Source: Enterococcus lacertideformus
GTDB taxonomy: Bacteria; Bacillota; Bacilli; Lactobacillales; Enterococcaceae
NCBI GenBank assembly: GCA_015680865.1
Contig: JADAKE010000023.1
Coordinates: 1-64,000, forward strand
Direction: 5' to 3'
Length of the DNA: 64,000 nucleotides
The notes beneath the pieces were generated by a model, which worked only from the letters and a program-made list of their open reading frames with translations, made no database searches and had not been told where the DNA came from. How positions within the stretch are numbered: position 1 is the stretch's first letter; each line of letters begins with the position of its first letter. The translations under genes were made by a program, and so were the position numbers. Below, piece by piece: positions 42,248 through 50,743 of the stretch.

Positions 42248-42808
42248 TTATTTATCATTAGTAAATAAAGATGGGATTGTTCGCGCAATTCCAAGTAAAA
42301 CAACTAATGTCACAATACCTGAAGCCAGAGCGCTTGCACCATTCATTACTAAAGAAAATAACCAAGGATTCATTCCCCATAAAGCATAGCTTCCCCAGAA
42401 AACAACACCAGCCACAAAATGCCAAAAATATCTAGCTCCTACCCCAACAAAAGTTCCTAATACAATATTAGACGTTATACCTTTCTTATTTTTATTCTTT
42501 AAGCTTTTTTGCAACCGATTAGAAAACAAGCCTGCAAAACCAGCAAATGTAAAAGCTATTGGATACTCTATCAAGACTTGGATGACGCTCAAATAATAAA
42601 CTTGGCCTGTCGGAAAATGCAAAATCCCACAGATAAACCCTGATAAAATTCCAGCTTTCCATCCTCTTCTAAGTGCAAACAAGGTAAGTGGTATTTGCCC
42701 AAGAGAAATTGAAAAGCTACTACCTATTTGAAGAGGTATCAATGATAATAATAAGGCTAATGCGGCAACGATGGTACCTTCAATCCATACTTTATATTTT
42801 TTTTCCAT
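42248..42808 (-). CDS. thiT: ThiT thiamine ECF transporter S component
   Basis: Substrate-binding membrane subunit of an energy-coupling factor transporter for thiamine. The 186 residues have six hydrophobic segments. The family pattern is WIEGTIVAALALLLSLIPLQ, then RRGWKAGILSGFICGILHF, a YPIAFTFAGFAGLF segment, and GVGARYFWHFVAGVVFWGSY with aromatic thiamine-binding residues. A TPP riboswitch precedes it, which confirms the substrate. It uses the shared EcfA/A'/T module encoded elsewhere. Intact. Confidence 0.93.
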   Translation of the reverse strand: MEKKYKVWIEGTIVAALALLLSLIPLQIGSSFSISLGQIPLTLFALRRGWKAGILSGFICGILHFPTGQVYYLSVIQVLIEYPIAFTFAGFAGLFSNRLQKSLKNKNKKGITSNIVLGTFVGVGARYFWHFVAGVVFWGSYALWGMNPWLFSLVMNGASALASGIVTLVVLLGIARTIPSLFTNDK

Positions 42809-42850
42809 AAAAAAACTTCCTCCTTTAATTTAAAACCACAAAGGAGGAAG
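42809..42850 (-). promoter_or_regulatory. thiT expression platform hairpin
   Basis: On the minus strand CTTCCTCCTTT (42850-42840 complement side) pairs perfectly over 11 bp with AAAGGAGGAAG, which is the thiT ribosome-binding site. TTTTTTT then ATG follow immediately. The same hairpin can therefore hide the ribosome site and act as a U-tract terminator. Confidence 0.8.
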
Positions 42851-42910
42851 CAAACTTCATTCATTTACTTCAACAATAAATGCTATACACTAGCAAATAC
42901 TGATCGTCAC

Positions 42911-42988
42911 AATTCCTACGCTCGTATAACCGATACAGGTACGAAGGGTTTAGAAAAATTTCAATCTCAGCCTAAATAGGCTCCCCTT
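42911..42988 (-). ncRNA. TPP riboswitch aptamer upstream of thiT
   Basis: Minus strand carries the conserved thi-box parts in order: GGGGAGCC, GGCTGAGAT, ACCCTTCGTACCTG, and GAGCGTAGGAA. These form the P1-P5 core that binds thiamine diphosphate. The variable arm between CTGAGA and ACCC is short. Followed by the expression-platform hairpin at 42809-42850. Confidence 0.93.
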
Positions 42989-43022
42989 TGTGATTATATT
43001 TTATTTTTCTTTCAATATCTCT

Positions 43023-43991
43023 TTATTTTTTTGCTTCAAATAAAGGACTAACCGGTTTATTTTCATGGATACGTTTGATTGCATCACCCATTAAGCCACC
43101 AACACTTACTTCATCGATTTTATCAATTTTACGATCATCTGGAAGATAGATAGAGTCTGTTACAACTAAGCGTTCAATTGCTGAATCTTCAATGCGTTGT
43201 AATGCTGGTCCTGATAGCACTGGATGTGTACATGAAGCATAGACACTTATCGCTCCTGCTTCTTTCAATGCGTTTGCAGCTAGCGTGATCGTTCCAGCTG
43301 TATCAATCATATCATCAATTAAGACACATGTTTTTCCTTCTACTTGACCGATGATATTCATTACTTCTGCTACATTTGCTTTTGGACGGCGTTTATCAAT
43401 AATCGCGATTGGTGCTTTTAAAAATTCAGCTAATTTACGTGCACGTGTCACACCACCATGATCAGGCGAGACAACGACTACATCGTCCCCTTTAATCCCT
43501 TTTTCTAAGAAATAATTTGCAATCAATGGCGCACCCATTAAGTGATCAACGGGAATATCAAAGAACCCTTGAATTTGGACAGCATGTAAATCAAGAGTCA
43601 ACATTCTTGTTGCTCCAGCTTTTTGGATCATATTCGCAACTAATTTTGCAGTAATTGGTTCTCTTGCACGAGCCTTACGATCTTGACGGGCATAGACATA
43701 GTAAGGCATAACCACATTAATCGTTTTTGCACTTGCACGTTTCAAGGCATCAATCATAATCAACAATTCCATTAAATTATCGTTCACAGGGCTACTAGTT
43801 GACTGAATCACATAAACATGTGAACCACGAATGCTTTCTTCAATATTCACTTGGATTTCTCCATCACTAAATTGAGTAACCGATGATTTACCCAACTCGA
43901 CACCGACAGCTGCAGCAATTTTTTCTGCTAACGGACGATTTGAATTTAACGCAAAAATTTTTAATCTTGGGTCAAAGTAATGTTTTGACAT
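43023..43991 (-). CDS. prs: Ribose-phosphate pyrophosphokinase
   Basis: Makes PRPP from ribose 5-phosphate and ATP. I use ATG 43991, 6-7 bases after a GGAGG site; the frame is open to 44015. The 322 residues have the N-terminal [17 protein letters not shown], the regulatory-flexible loop [15 protein letters not shown], and the PRPP signature [14 protein letters not shown]. Follows glmU by about 85 bases, the conserved glmU-prs pair. Intact. Confidence 0.96.
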   Translation of the reverse strand: MSKHYFDPRLKIFALNSNRPLAEKIAAAVGVELGKSSVTQFSDGEIQVNIEESIRGSHVYVIQSTSSPVNDNLMELLIMIDALKRASAKTINVVMPYYVYARQDRKARAREPITAKLVANMIQKAGATRMLTLDLHAVQIQGFFDIPVDHLMGAPLIANYFLEKGIKGDDVVVVSPDHGGVTRARKLAEFLKAPIAIIDKRRPKANVAEVMNIIGQVEGKTCVLIDDMIDTAGTITLAANALKEAGAISVYASCTHPVLSGPALQRIEDSAIERLVVTDSIYLPDDRKIDKIDEVSVGGLMGDAIKRIHENKPVSPLFEAKK

Positions 43992-44075
43992 GGGGACCTC
44001 CACTTTCTTTTTCACAACTCTAGAATTCTACCAATTAAATACTAGTCATATTTTCTAAATAAATCAAGGTTTTTT

Positions 44076-45467
44076 TCAAAAGTCTTCATTTAAATAAGGG
44101 AGTTTTTTAGCATATTCTTCTTTATTGACTTGTCTGGCCCGAGCAATTGCCATCGCATACTCAGGAATATCATCGGTGATTGTTGAACCTGCAGCAATGG
44201 AAGTATTTTTAGCGATCTCAACTGGTGCAATGATATTTGCGTTCGAACCAATAAAACTGTGATCTCCGATTGTGGTACGATGTTTGTTTTTTCCATCGTA
44301 ATTGACAAAAACAACACCGCAACCAACGTTTATTGCTTCACCTAAAGTCGCATCACCAACATAAGTTAAATGACCAACTTTTGTATTTTTGCCAATTTCG
44401 GCATTTTTTACTTCAACAAAGTTTCCGATGTGTACTCCTTCACCAATTTTAGCTTTTGGTCGCAGGTGTGCAAATGGCCCTACATCTGAATGACTTTTCA
44501 CATGACTATTTTCAATCACAGAATTTTCAATGACAACATCATCTTCGATCACACTATCAACGATCCGTGAGTGCGCACCGATAACACAATCTGAACCAAT
44601 GGTTGTATTTCCTTGAAGTTGAACCCCTGCTTCAATCACTGTGTCTGGACCAATTTCTACATCATCATCAATATAAGTGGTTGCCGGATCAACCAAGCTC
44701 ACGCCGTTGACCATATGCTTTTTATTGATGCGAAGACGCATCAACTCATTAGCTTTTGCTAAAGCAATTCGATCATTGACCCCCATTGATTCATCAAAGT
44801 CCTCTGTCTGAAAAGCTGCTACTGTTTTACCCGCTGCTTTAAGGATTTCAATGATATCTGTTAAATAGTATTCCCCTTGTGCATTGTCTGTTCCAACTTT
44901 ATTTAGTGCCTCAAAGAGTGCTCGGTTGTCAAAGCAATAAGTACCCGTATTGATTTCTTGTACCAATGCTTCTTCCGGAGTCGTATCTTTTTGTTCTACT
45001 ATTTTTTCGACAATGCCGACGTGGTCACGAATAATACGACCATAACCCGTCGGATCTTCAGCTTGTGCTGTTAGAATCGTTGCACTAGCATTTTTCCCTT
45101 GATGGTACTCAAAAAGATTATTTAATGTTTCCGTTGTTAGTAAAGGAGTATCTCCACTGATCACCAATGTTGTTCCTTCTTTTCCTTCTAAGAAAGAAGC
45201 GGCTTGTAAAACTGCATGACCGGTCCCTAATTGATCAGCTTGTAAAGCATATTCACTACGTTCACCTAGCTGTGCTTTTACTTGTTCTGCACCGTGACCT
45301 ACGATTGTAATGATTTGATCTGGATTTGTTTCACTTACTCGATTGATAATATGTTCAACCATCGGCTTTCCTGAAACTGGATGTAAAACTTTGTATAATT
45401 TTGACTTCATTCGAGTACCTTTTCCTGCTGCCAAAATAATTGCATAACGTCCGTCCAACTGCGTCAC
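44076..45467 (-). CDS. glmU: UDP-GlcNAc synthesis enzyme GlmU
   Basis: Bifunctional enzyme: acetylates glucosamine 1-phosphate and then forms UDP-N-acetylglucosamine for wall precursors. The 463 residues have an N-terminal pyrophosphorylase domain with [28 protein letters not shown] and GDTPLL. A left-handed beta-helix acetyltransferase domain follows ([54 protein letters not shown]). Upstream spacer carries hairpin repeat R2. Intact. Confidence 0.97.
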   Translation of the reverse strand: MTQLDGRYAIILAAGKGTRMKSKLYKVLHPVSGKPMVEHIINRVSETNPDQIITIVGHGAEQVKAQLGERSEYALQADQLGTGHAVLQAASFLEGKEGTTLVISGDTPLLTTETLNNLFEYHQGKNASATILTAQAEDPTGYGRIIRDHVGIVEKIVEQKDTTPEEALVQEINTGTYCFDNRALFEALNKVGTDNAQGEYYLTDIIEILKAAGKTVAAFQTEDFDESMGVNDRIALAKANELMRLRINKKHMVNGVSLVDPATTYIDDDVEIGPDTVIEAGVQLQGNTTIGSDCVIGAHSRIVDSVIEDDVVIENSVIENSHVKSHSDVGPFAHLRPKAKIGEGVHIGNFVEVKNAEIGKNTKVGHLTYVGDATLGEAINVGCGVVFVNYDGKNKHRTTIGDHSFIGSNANIIAPVEIAKNTSIAAGSTITDDIPEYAMAIARARQVNKEEYAKKLPYLNEDF

Positions 45468-45812
45468 TCCTAATTATATTTTATGTTTTTAAGTTTAGCC
45501 CACTACTCTTAATTTTTCAACCAAACTACCTCTATTTGTGAACTAGACCATTTTTATTATAGATCTTTAAAAAAAGTATAACAAAAGAAAAGAACCTAAG
45601 ACAAAAGTTCGTCCATAGCTCTTTCATAGGTGTCAAAACAAATAAACAATAAGACAAAAGGAGCATCTTTGAAAAAAAGTGAAATATACCAAAAATTTGA
45701 GAAGCACTTTTTGGAAATTCCTGCTTATTTCTTGATGCTCAACACTTTTAGATCGACCTCTCTTACTTATTGATCTAAAAATTAAATAGATTGTTGCTCA
45801 TAAAGAAATAAC
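45468..45812. other. Intergenic spacer purR-glmU with repeat R2
   Basis: No gene. Contains the R1-like 55-base segment (45592-45646: CTAAGACAAAAGTTCG, GCTCTTTCATAGGTGT, AAAACAAATAAAC) and the large hairpin R2. The glmU promoter is probably right of 45470, but I cannot choose elements with confidence. Confidence 0.6.
45661..45740. repeat. Hairpin repeat copy R2
   Basis: Outer stem GAGCATC (45661-45667) pairs exactly with GATGCTC (45734-45740). An inner imperfect stem is AAGTGAAAT/ATTCCTGCTTATTT-like around CCAAAAATTTGAGAAGCAC. The loop matches the other family members, and the flanking 55 bases match those of R1. Confidence 0.7.
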
Positions 45813-46631
45813 TTATAACTGAAAATAATTACCTGGTACAACTGTGATATTTTTTGTCTTTGTATCCACATCTTTAACATAAAGTAAGGAAGTATAATCA
45901 TCAATTGCTCGATGTCCATTGAATTTTGATTCTGCAAAAACTGTGATTCCTACCAGCTCTGATTCGAATTCTTCAATCAAGCTCTTCATTCCATTCACTG
46001 TTCCGCCACCCTTCATGAAATCATCCACAACTAACACGCGTGAGCCGCGTTTAAGGCTTCTTTTGGACAATTCCATTTTTTCAATGCGTTCAGATGATCC
46101 AGAAACGTAATTAACACTAACAGTTGAACCTTCTGTGATTTTTGAATCACGACGTACAATGACGAATGGTGCGTTTAAGTAGTAAGAAACTGCTTGTGCG
46201 ATAGGCACCCCTTTTGTTGCAACAGTCATAACAGCATCAATTTTTTCACCTAGATACTTAGAAGCAATGATTTTGCCAACTTGGCGCAATAACTCCGGTT
46301 CGCCCAGTAAGTCAGACAAATAAACATATCCTCCAGGCAATAAACGATCTTGTTCAGATAATCGTTCAGCTAATGACTCAATATATTTTTTTGCTTCTTC
46401 GTAAGAGATTTCCGGTATGAACAACACACCTCCAGCAGCACCTGGTATTGTTTCTAGAGTTCCATAACCTCTTTCCTTAAATGTTTTTTTGATAATAGCT
46501 AAGTCCTCACTAATAGAAGATTTAGCTGATTCATAACGTTCGGCAAAACTTGTCAATGAAATTAATTCATGAGGGTGATCTAATAAATATTGAGTCATAT
46601 CAACAAGACGTTCACTGCGACGTACTTTCAC
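45813..46631 (-). CDS. purR: Purine operon repressor PurR
   Basis: PRPP-responsive repressor of purine genes in Firmicutes. The 272 residues have an N-terminal winged helix (about 1-72, MKVRRSERLVDMTQYLLDHP) and a phosphoribosyltransferase-like domain with the PRPP motif VLVVDDFMKGGGTVNG near 203-218. Two PurBox-like sites lie upstream, indicating autoregulation. Intact. Confidence 0.95.
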   Translation of the reverse strand: MKVRRSERLVDMTQYLLDHPHELISLTSFAERYESAKSSISEDLAIIKKTFKERGYGTLETIPGAAGGVLFIPEISYEEAKKYIESLAERLSEQDRLLPGGYVYLSDLLGEPELLRQVGKIIASKYLGEKIDAVMTVATKGVPIAQAVSYYLNAPFVIVRRDSKITEGSTVSVNYVSGSSERIEKMELSKRSLKRGSRVLVVDDFMKGGGTVNGMKSLIEEFESELVGITVFAESKFNGHRAIDDYTSLLYVKDVDTKTKNITVVPGNYFQL

Positions 46632-46689
46632 ATATTTCAGCTCCTTTTAAAAAATTATATCGTTTTACATTATATAAGTTTTCATCTGA

Positions 46690-46733
46690 AAATTCGAGCA
46701 TTTTGTAAAAAAATAAGAAAATAGTTCGGTATT
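46690..46733. promoter_or_regulatory. PurBox pair upstream of purR
   Basis: The minus strand reads AATACCGAACTAT (46733-46721), an exact fit to the PurBox consensus AWWWCCGAACWWT. The plus strand reads AAATTCGAGCATT (46690-46702), 11 of 13. Two inverted boxes about 18 bases apart are the known PurR operator arrangement, so purR probably represses itself when PRPP is low. Confidence 0.8.
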
Positions 46734-46740
46734 TATCTAA

Positions 46741-46778
46741 AAAAGGAGGTTGGACATTTGTCCAGCCTCTTTTTTTAA
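46741..46778 (-). terminator. Terminator after the adc operon
   Basis: Arms GAGGCTGGACA and TGTCCAACCTC with loop AA, followed by TTTTTT on the minus strand, and a T run on plus as well. Directly after the adcB stop. Confidence 0.88.
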
Positions 46779-46782
46779 TATT

Positions 46783-47607
46783 TTATCTATTTTTTATTTT
46801 GATTGCTACCAATGCTCGTTTGATTAGATTAACCATGAGAAACAAAATGATAAAAACTAAAGTGATTGTTGCTCCTGGCGGTGTATCTAAGTAAAATGAG
46901 CTTGTCAACCCTGAAAGCATCCCAATAAAGCCAACACAAATACTAATAGCAATGACTACATTGAAGCTTTTTCCTAAACGCATGCCAATAGCCGCAGGTA
47001 AGACCATAATTGCTGAAATCAATAATGCTCCTGCAATTGGGATCATCACAGCAATTGCTATCCCAGTGATTACATTAAACAGCATTGACATACGATGGAC
47101 CGGGAGTCCATCTACATGTGCAGTATCTTCATCAAAGGTTAAAACATACATTGGGCGTTTGAATAGAAAAAATAAGATTCCAATCGCCACAAATAAAATT
47201 CCTAAAAAGATCACTTGATCCCAAGTAATTGTCACAATTGATCCAAATAGATACGATTGGATACTAGTTGCCGAATTCCCCCCACTTAAATTCATCAATA
47301 CTAAAGCAAGCGCCAGCCCACCTGCCATCAAGATAGCAATTGAGATTTCTGAATAGGTTCGATAAATCGTACGTAAATATTCCAAAATAATGGCTGCCAA
47401 CGCCACAACAAGCATGGTAGTCATTGTCGGATTGATATTCAAAAAGAAACCCAAAGCAACACCTGCTAAAGAAACATGTGATAATGTGTCGGCCATCAAT
47501 GACTGTCTACGAATGACTAAAAAGACACCAAGCATCGGTGCAATTCCTGCAATAAAAACAGCAGCTAAAAAAGCTCGTCTCATGAATTCATATGAAAGCA
47601 ACGCCAT
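46783..47607 (-). CDS. adcB: Zinc ABC transporter permease
   Basis: Membrane subunit of the zinc uptake ABC transporter (ZnuB/AdcB family). 274 residues with about eight hydrophobic helices. [20 protein letters not shown] in the N-terminal third is the ATPase contact region and a family signature. ATG 47607 has GGAGG 8 bases upstream, within the end of adcC (28-base overlap). Last gene of adcA-adcC-adcB. Intact. Confidence 0.92.
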   Translation of the reverse strand: MALLSYEFMRRAFLAAVFIAGIAPMLGVFLVIRRQSLMADTLSHVSLAGVALGFFLNINPTMTTMLVVALAAIILEYLRTIYRTYSEISIAILMAGGLALALVLMNLSGGNSATSIQSYLFGSIVTITWDQVIFLGILFVAIGILFFLFKRPMYVLTFDEDTAHVDGLPVHRMSMLFNVITGIAIAVMIPIAGALLISAIMVLPAAIGMRLGKSFNVVIAISICVGFIGMLSGLTSSFYLDTPPGATITLVFIILFLMVNLIKRALVAIKIKNR

Positions 47608-48260
47608 GGAGAATCCTCCTTTCTTACCAAACGAATTTGCCGATCAGCATATTGTTTGATATCTTCGTGATCGTGAGTAATCATCAAAATAGCCTTCCCA
47701 TGCTCATGGGCACTATGTTGGAGCAAACGATAAAACTCAATACGGGATTCTTCATCCATTCCTGTTGTAGGTTCGTCTAAAATAAACAAATCCGGATCAG
47801 TCGCAAAAATACGTGCCAAGCTAATCCGTTGTTTTTGTCCACCAGATAGTTCGCCAATCCGTCTATGACGCATTTCCCACATACCGACGGATTCTAAGGC
47901 ACGTTTTACATGTTGATGATCTTTCTCAGAGAGACGTTTAAACCACCGCCCTCTTGGGTAACGTCCTGAACGTACTAACTCTAGGACTGTACTAGGAAAT
48001 CCTGCATTAAAAGAAGCAACTTGTTGTGGGATATAACCAATACTTAATTTTTGTCCCTCTTGATTTTTTTTCGTAATTTTTACTATGCCTTTTGAAGGTT
48101 TCAATAAGCCCAATGATGCTTTGATCAATGTTGATTTTGCTGCACCGTTCTCTCCTGTTAAAATAACGAATTCCCCTGCATCTACATGATAAGAGACATC
48201 CTCTAATACAGGCTCATCATCATAATAAAAAGTCAAATCGGCTATTTCAATATAATGCAC
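47580..48260 (-). CDS. adcC: Zinc ABC transporter ATPase
   Basis: ATP-hydrolysing subunit of the zinc importer. 226 residues with Walker [14 protein letters not shown] (Gly to Ala inside the loop, seen in some members), signature [15 protein letters not shown], Walker [13 protein letters not shown] and the switch His (MITHDHED). Follows adcA by 17 bases. Intact. Confidence 0.93.
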   Translation of the reverse strand: MHYIEIADLTFYYDDEPVLEDVSYHVDAGEFVILTGENGAAKSTLIKASLGLLKPSKGIVKITKKNQEGQKLSIGYIPQQVASFNAGFPSTVLELVRSGRYPRGRWFKRLSEKDHQHVKRALESVGMWEMRHRRIGELSGGQKQRISLARIFATDPDLFILDEPTTGMDEESRIEFYRLLQHSAHEHGKAILMITHDHEDIKQYADRQIRLVRKEDSPWRCFHMNS

Positions 48261-48277
48261 GCAAAATGCCTCCGTTC

Positions 48278-49225
48278 TTAATTAATACTTTCTTTTAGCG
48301 CCACCAAATTCTTCTCCATAACTGAAATATAATTTTCTCCATCTTTGATTTGATCATTTGTCAAACTTTCTAATGGATTCAATACTTCTAATTTTACACC
48401 TGTTTCTTTAGATAAAGTCTCAGCTACCTTAGAAGAAGCATTTTCTTCAAAATAGATGACTTTAATATTATTCTTTTTGACGAAATCTTTTAATTCAGCC
48501 AAGCGACTTGGCGTGGGTTCTTGATCTGGTGTAACGCCTGCAATTGCCTGCTGGTTCAAGTTATACTGATTCGCTAAGTAAGCAAATGCAGCATGTTGTG
48601 TCACGAACGTTCGATTTTTTGCATCTTTTAATTCCTCAGTATATTTTTGATTCAAATTTTCTAATTTTTGGATATAATTCTCCGCATTTTTGTCGAAAGT
48701 TTCTTTCTTATCTGGATATTTTTCTCTAAGTTCTGAAGCAATCGTCCTCACCTCTTGAATCGCTAAAACTGGGTCTAGCCAAACATGCGGATCATACTCA
48801 TGTGAATGGTGGTCAGAAGCTTCTTCATGTTCATGATCGTGCTCTTCATCTTCTGATTTCAGGCGTTCAATTCCTTTAGCAGCTTCAATCATCAATGTTT
48901 TTTTCGTATCAATGGAATCTTTGAGTGAACCGACAAAAAATTCCATGTCTGGGCTATTATAGACAAAAACATCTGAATCAGCAATTTCTGCTTGTTCTTT
49001 CGCACTTGGTTCAAAGTCATGTGGTTCAGCCCCTGCTGGTACCAATAATTTCACATTTCCTTCGTCTCCAACTACTTCTTTTGTAAATTCATACATTGGA
49101 TAAAAAGTAGTAACAATCATTAACTCGTTTTTAGTGGACGTTTCCGTTTTTTGAGAAGTATTTCCGCAAGCAGTCAATAAAAACATTCCGATAGTTAACA
49201 CTGCACCAAATAAATATTTTTTCAT
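48278..49225 (-). CDS. adcA: Zinc-binding lipoprotein of ABC transporter
   Basis: Extracellular zinc-capture lipoprotein, cluster A-I. The 315 residues have a lipoprotein signal with lipobox LLTACGN (Cys20), metal-ligand positions in EPHDFEPS and HVWLDPV, and a His/Asp/Glu-rich loop ([15 protein letters not shown]) typical of zinc binders. A C-terminal half follows with [15 protein letters not shown] and FEENASSK. First gene of the unit; a Zur-type palindrome lies directly upstream. It lacks the ZinT domain found in some streptococcal AdcA. Confidence 0.94.
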   Translation of the reverse strand: MKKYLFGAVLTIGMFLLTACGNTSQKTETSTKNELMIVTTFYPMYEFTKEVVGDEGNVKLLVPAGAEPHDFEPSAKEQAEIADSDVFVYNSPDMEFFVGSLKDSIDTKKTLMIEAAKGIERLKSEDEEHDHEHEEASDHHSHEYDPHVWLDPVLAIQEVRTIASELREKYPDKKETFDKNAENYIQKLENLNQKYTEELKDAKNRTFVTQHAAFAYLANQYNLNQQAIAGVTPDQEPTPSRLAELKDFVKKNNIKVIYFEENASSKVAETLSKETGVKLEVLNPLESLTNDQIKDGENYISVMEKNLVALKESIN

Positions 49226-49243
49226 CTTAGTCTCCTTTCAAAT

Positions 49244-49263
49244 AAATCGTAAAATTACGATTT
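49244..49263. promoter_or_regulatory. Zur-type operator upstream of adcA
   Basis: AAATCGTAAAATTACGATTT is a nearly perfect 20-base palindrome resembling the Bacillus Zur box (TCGTAAT-N-ATTACGA). It ends 18 bases before the adcA ATG, next to the AAAGGAGAC ribosome site. A Fur-family repressor could therefore block transcription start. The identity of the regulator is inferred. Confidence 0.75.
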
Positions 49264-49657
49264 ACTAACGGAACTTAATGTATCAGAATAAAAAAATAGA
49301 GTCAATAGAAATCCTTCAATTTCTGATTTATACGAATAAATTCGTCATAAAACGTAAAATGAATGATAAATTATTCATGTGACACATCATTAAACAGGAA
49401 ACCAAATAAAAAGAGAGGAAATAAATAACCTTTTCTTTCCTCTCTCCATTTATTCATTAATATAAAAAACGTTCTGATATTGAATTAAGTAACTTCAAGA
49501 ATTATTTCTGTGGAATTAAGCTTAAAAACTCAAAAATATGAGAAGCTATTTCGAGATTTTGTTCTTAATTCTTGAAACCAGCTACTCTTTTTAAAAACTC
49601 TAATCTCCGACGCTCAATGAGCTGAGCGTTAAGTCAAAACGCTCTTCTCACATCCTC
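49264..49657. other. Spacer adcA-ispE: palindromes and repeat R3
   Basis: No gene. Right of the Zur box come two further palindromes: ACGAATAAATTCGT (49332-49345) and ATGAATGATAAATTATTCAT (49359-49378). Hairpin repeat R3 (49513-49571) and a GAGCGTT/AACGCTC pair near 49615-49645 follow. Confidence 0.55.
49513..49571. repeat. Hairpin repeat copy R3
   Basis: GAATTAAGCTTAAAAACTC pairs with CGAGATTTTGTTCTTAATTC across the loop AAAAATATGAGAAGCTATTT. The loop is nearly identical to R6 and R7 while the inner stem differs. Confidence 0.78.
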
Positions 49658-50518
49658 TTACAACGTACGGACTAAATAGACTTCATCGCAAAACCCTTTT
49701 AGTCCATTATATATCCTTTGCGCTCTTGAATAGTGCTGACATAAAGCAAATACGGTTGGACCACTACCACTCATCAAAGCAGCATCTGCTCCATATTTCA
49801 GCATCCGCTCTTTAATCTGATGGATAATTGGATGACGTTTACCGGTGATATCTTCTAAACTATTCCCCATCTTATCAATCATTGATAGATAGTCTTGCTG
49901 TTTGATTGCTTCAACTAATCCGTGAATACTTTGATGGTTGATTTGGTACGTGTCCACTTCTTTAAATACGGTCCTAGTAGATACACTCATTTTAGGTTTC
50001 ACTAAGATGACCCAACATTGAGGCATTGAAGGAAGAACTTCAATCTTTTCTCCTTTTCCTCCAATAAATGCTGTACTCCCATAAACACAATAAGGGACAT
50101 CTGTACCTACTTCCAATCCGATTTCTGCAAGTTCTTCAAGAGAACAGCCGAGATTCCATAACTGATTGATTCCTCTTAAGGCAGCAGCACAATCAGTACT
50201 TCCACCTCCAAGACCTGCGGCAACGGGTATGTTTTTTTTGACAAAAATTTTGACACCTTTTTTGATCTGATACTTATTTTTTAATAATGATGCTGCTTGA
50301 TAAACATTATTTCTTTGATCTACTGGTAAAAATGCCTTATTTGTCTCTACAATTATTCGATCCTCAGGTAATTCTTCAAAGAACAAGTGATCTGCCAAAT
50401 CTACACTCGACATTACCATCTCCAACTCATGATAACCATCGGGACGTTTATATAATACATCCAGCCCTAAGTTTATCTTGGCTGGTGCTTTCTCTATCAG
50501 TTCCATCCTCTCACCCAT
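49658..50518 (-). CDS. ispE: 4-diphosphocytidyl-2-C-methylerythritol kinase
   Basis: GHMP kinase of the methylerythritol phosphate pathway. 286 residues with KAPAKINLGLDVLYKRPDGY at the N-terminus, the ATP loop VAAGLGGGSTDCAAALRG, and MSGSGPTVFAL near the end. ATG 50518 or the fifth-codon ATG 50506 could start it; the only purine-rich stretch (GGTGAGAGG) directly abuts 50506. Enterococci otherwise use the mevalonate pathway, yet an ispE-like gene beside purR is common in Firmicutes. Intact. Confidence 0.88.
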   Translation of the reverse strand: MGERMELIEKAPAKINLGLDVLYKRPDGYHELEMVMSSVDLADHLFFEELPEDRIIVETNKAFLPVDQRNNVYQAASLLKNKYQIKKGVKIFVKKNIPVAAGLGGGSTDCAAALRGINQLWNLGCSLEELAEIGLEVGTDVPYCVYGSTAFIGGKGEKIEVLPSMPQCWVILVKPKMSVSTRTVFKEVDTYQINHQSIHGLVEAIKQQDYLSMIDKMGNSLEDITGKRHPIIHQIKERMLKYGADAALMSGSGPTVFALCQHYSRAQRIYNGLKGFCDEVYLVRTL

Positions 50519-50743
50519 TCAAAAAGTCTAAGTCGAAAGTATTCTATCACAGAGAAAAATAAAAGTATAGTTTATCCCCACGATCTCACTACTTTTTTCT
50601 TTCGTCCTTTTCTTACACATTATAGTCATTTATTGTGTTTATCACTTTGGAGCTTCGACAAAGCAGTTAGATTTTCTGTCATTTATTCTAGACTTTAACA
50701 AAAAGCACTAGCTTCACCAGATAACTTTTCATTTTTTGGTAAA

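Noticed and set aside
41425..42250. Active insertion sequence
   Set aside because: Only orfA pieces with stops and frameshifts are present, without orfB or matched ends.
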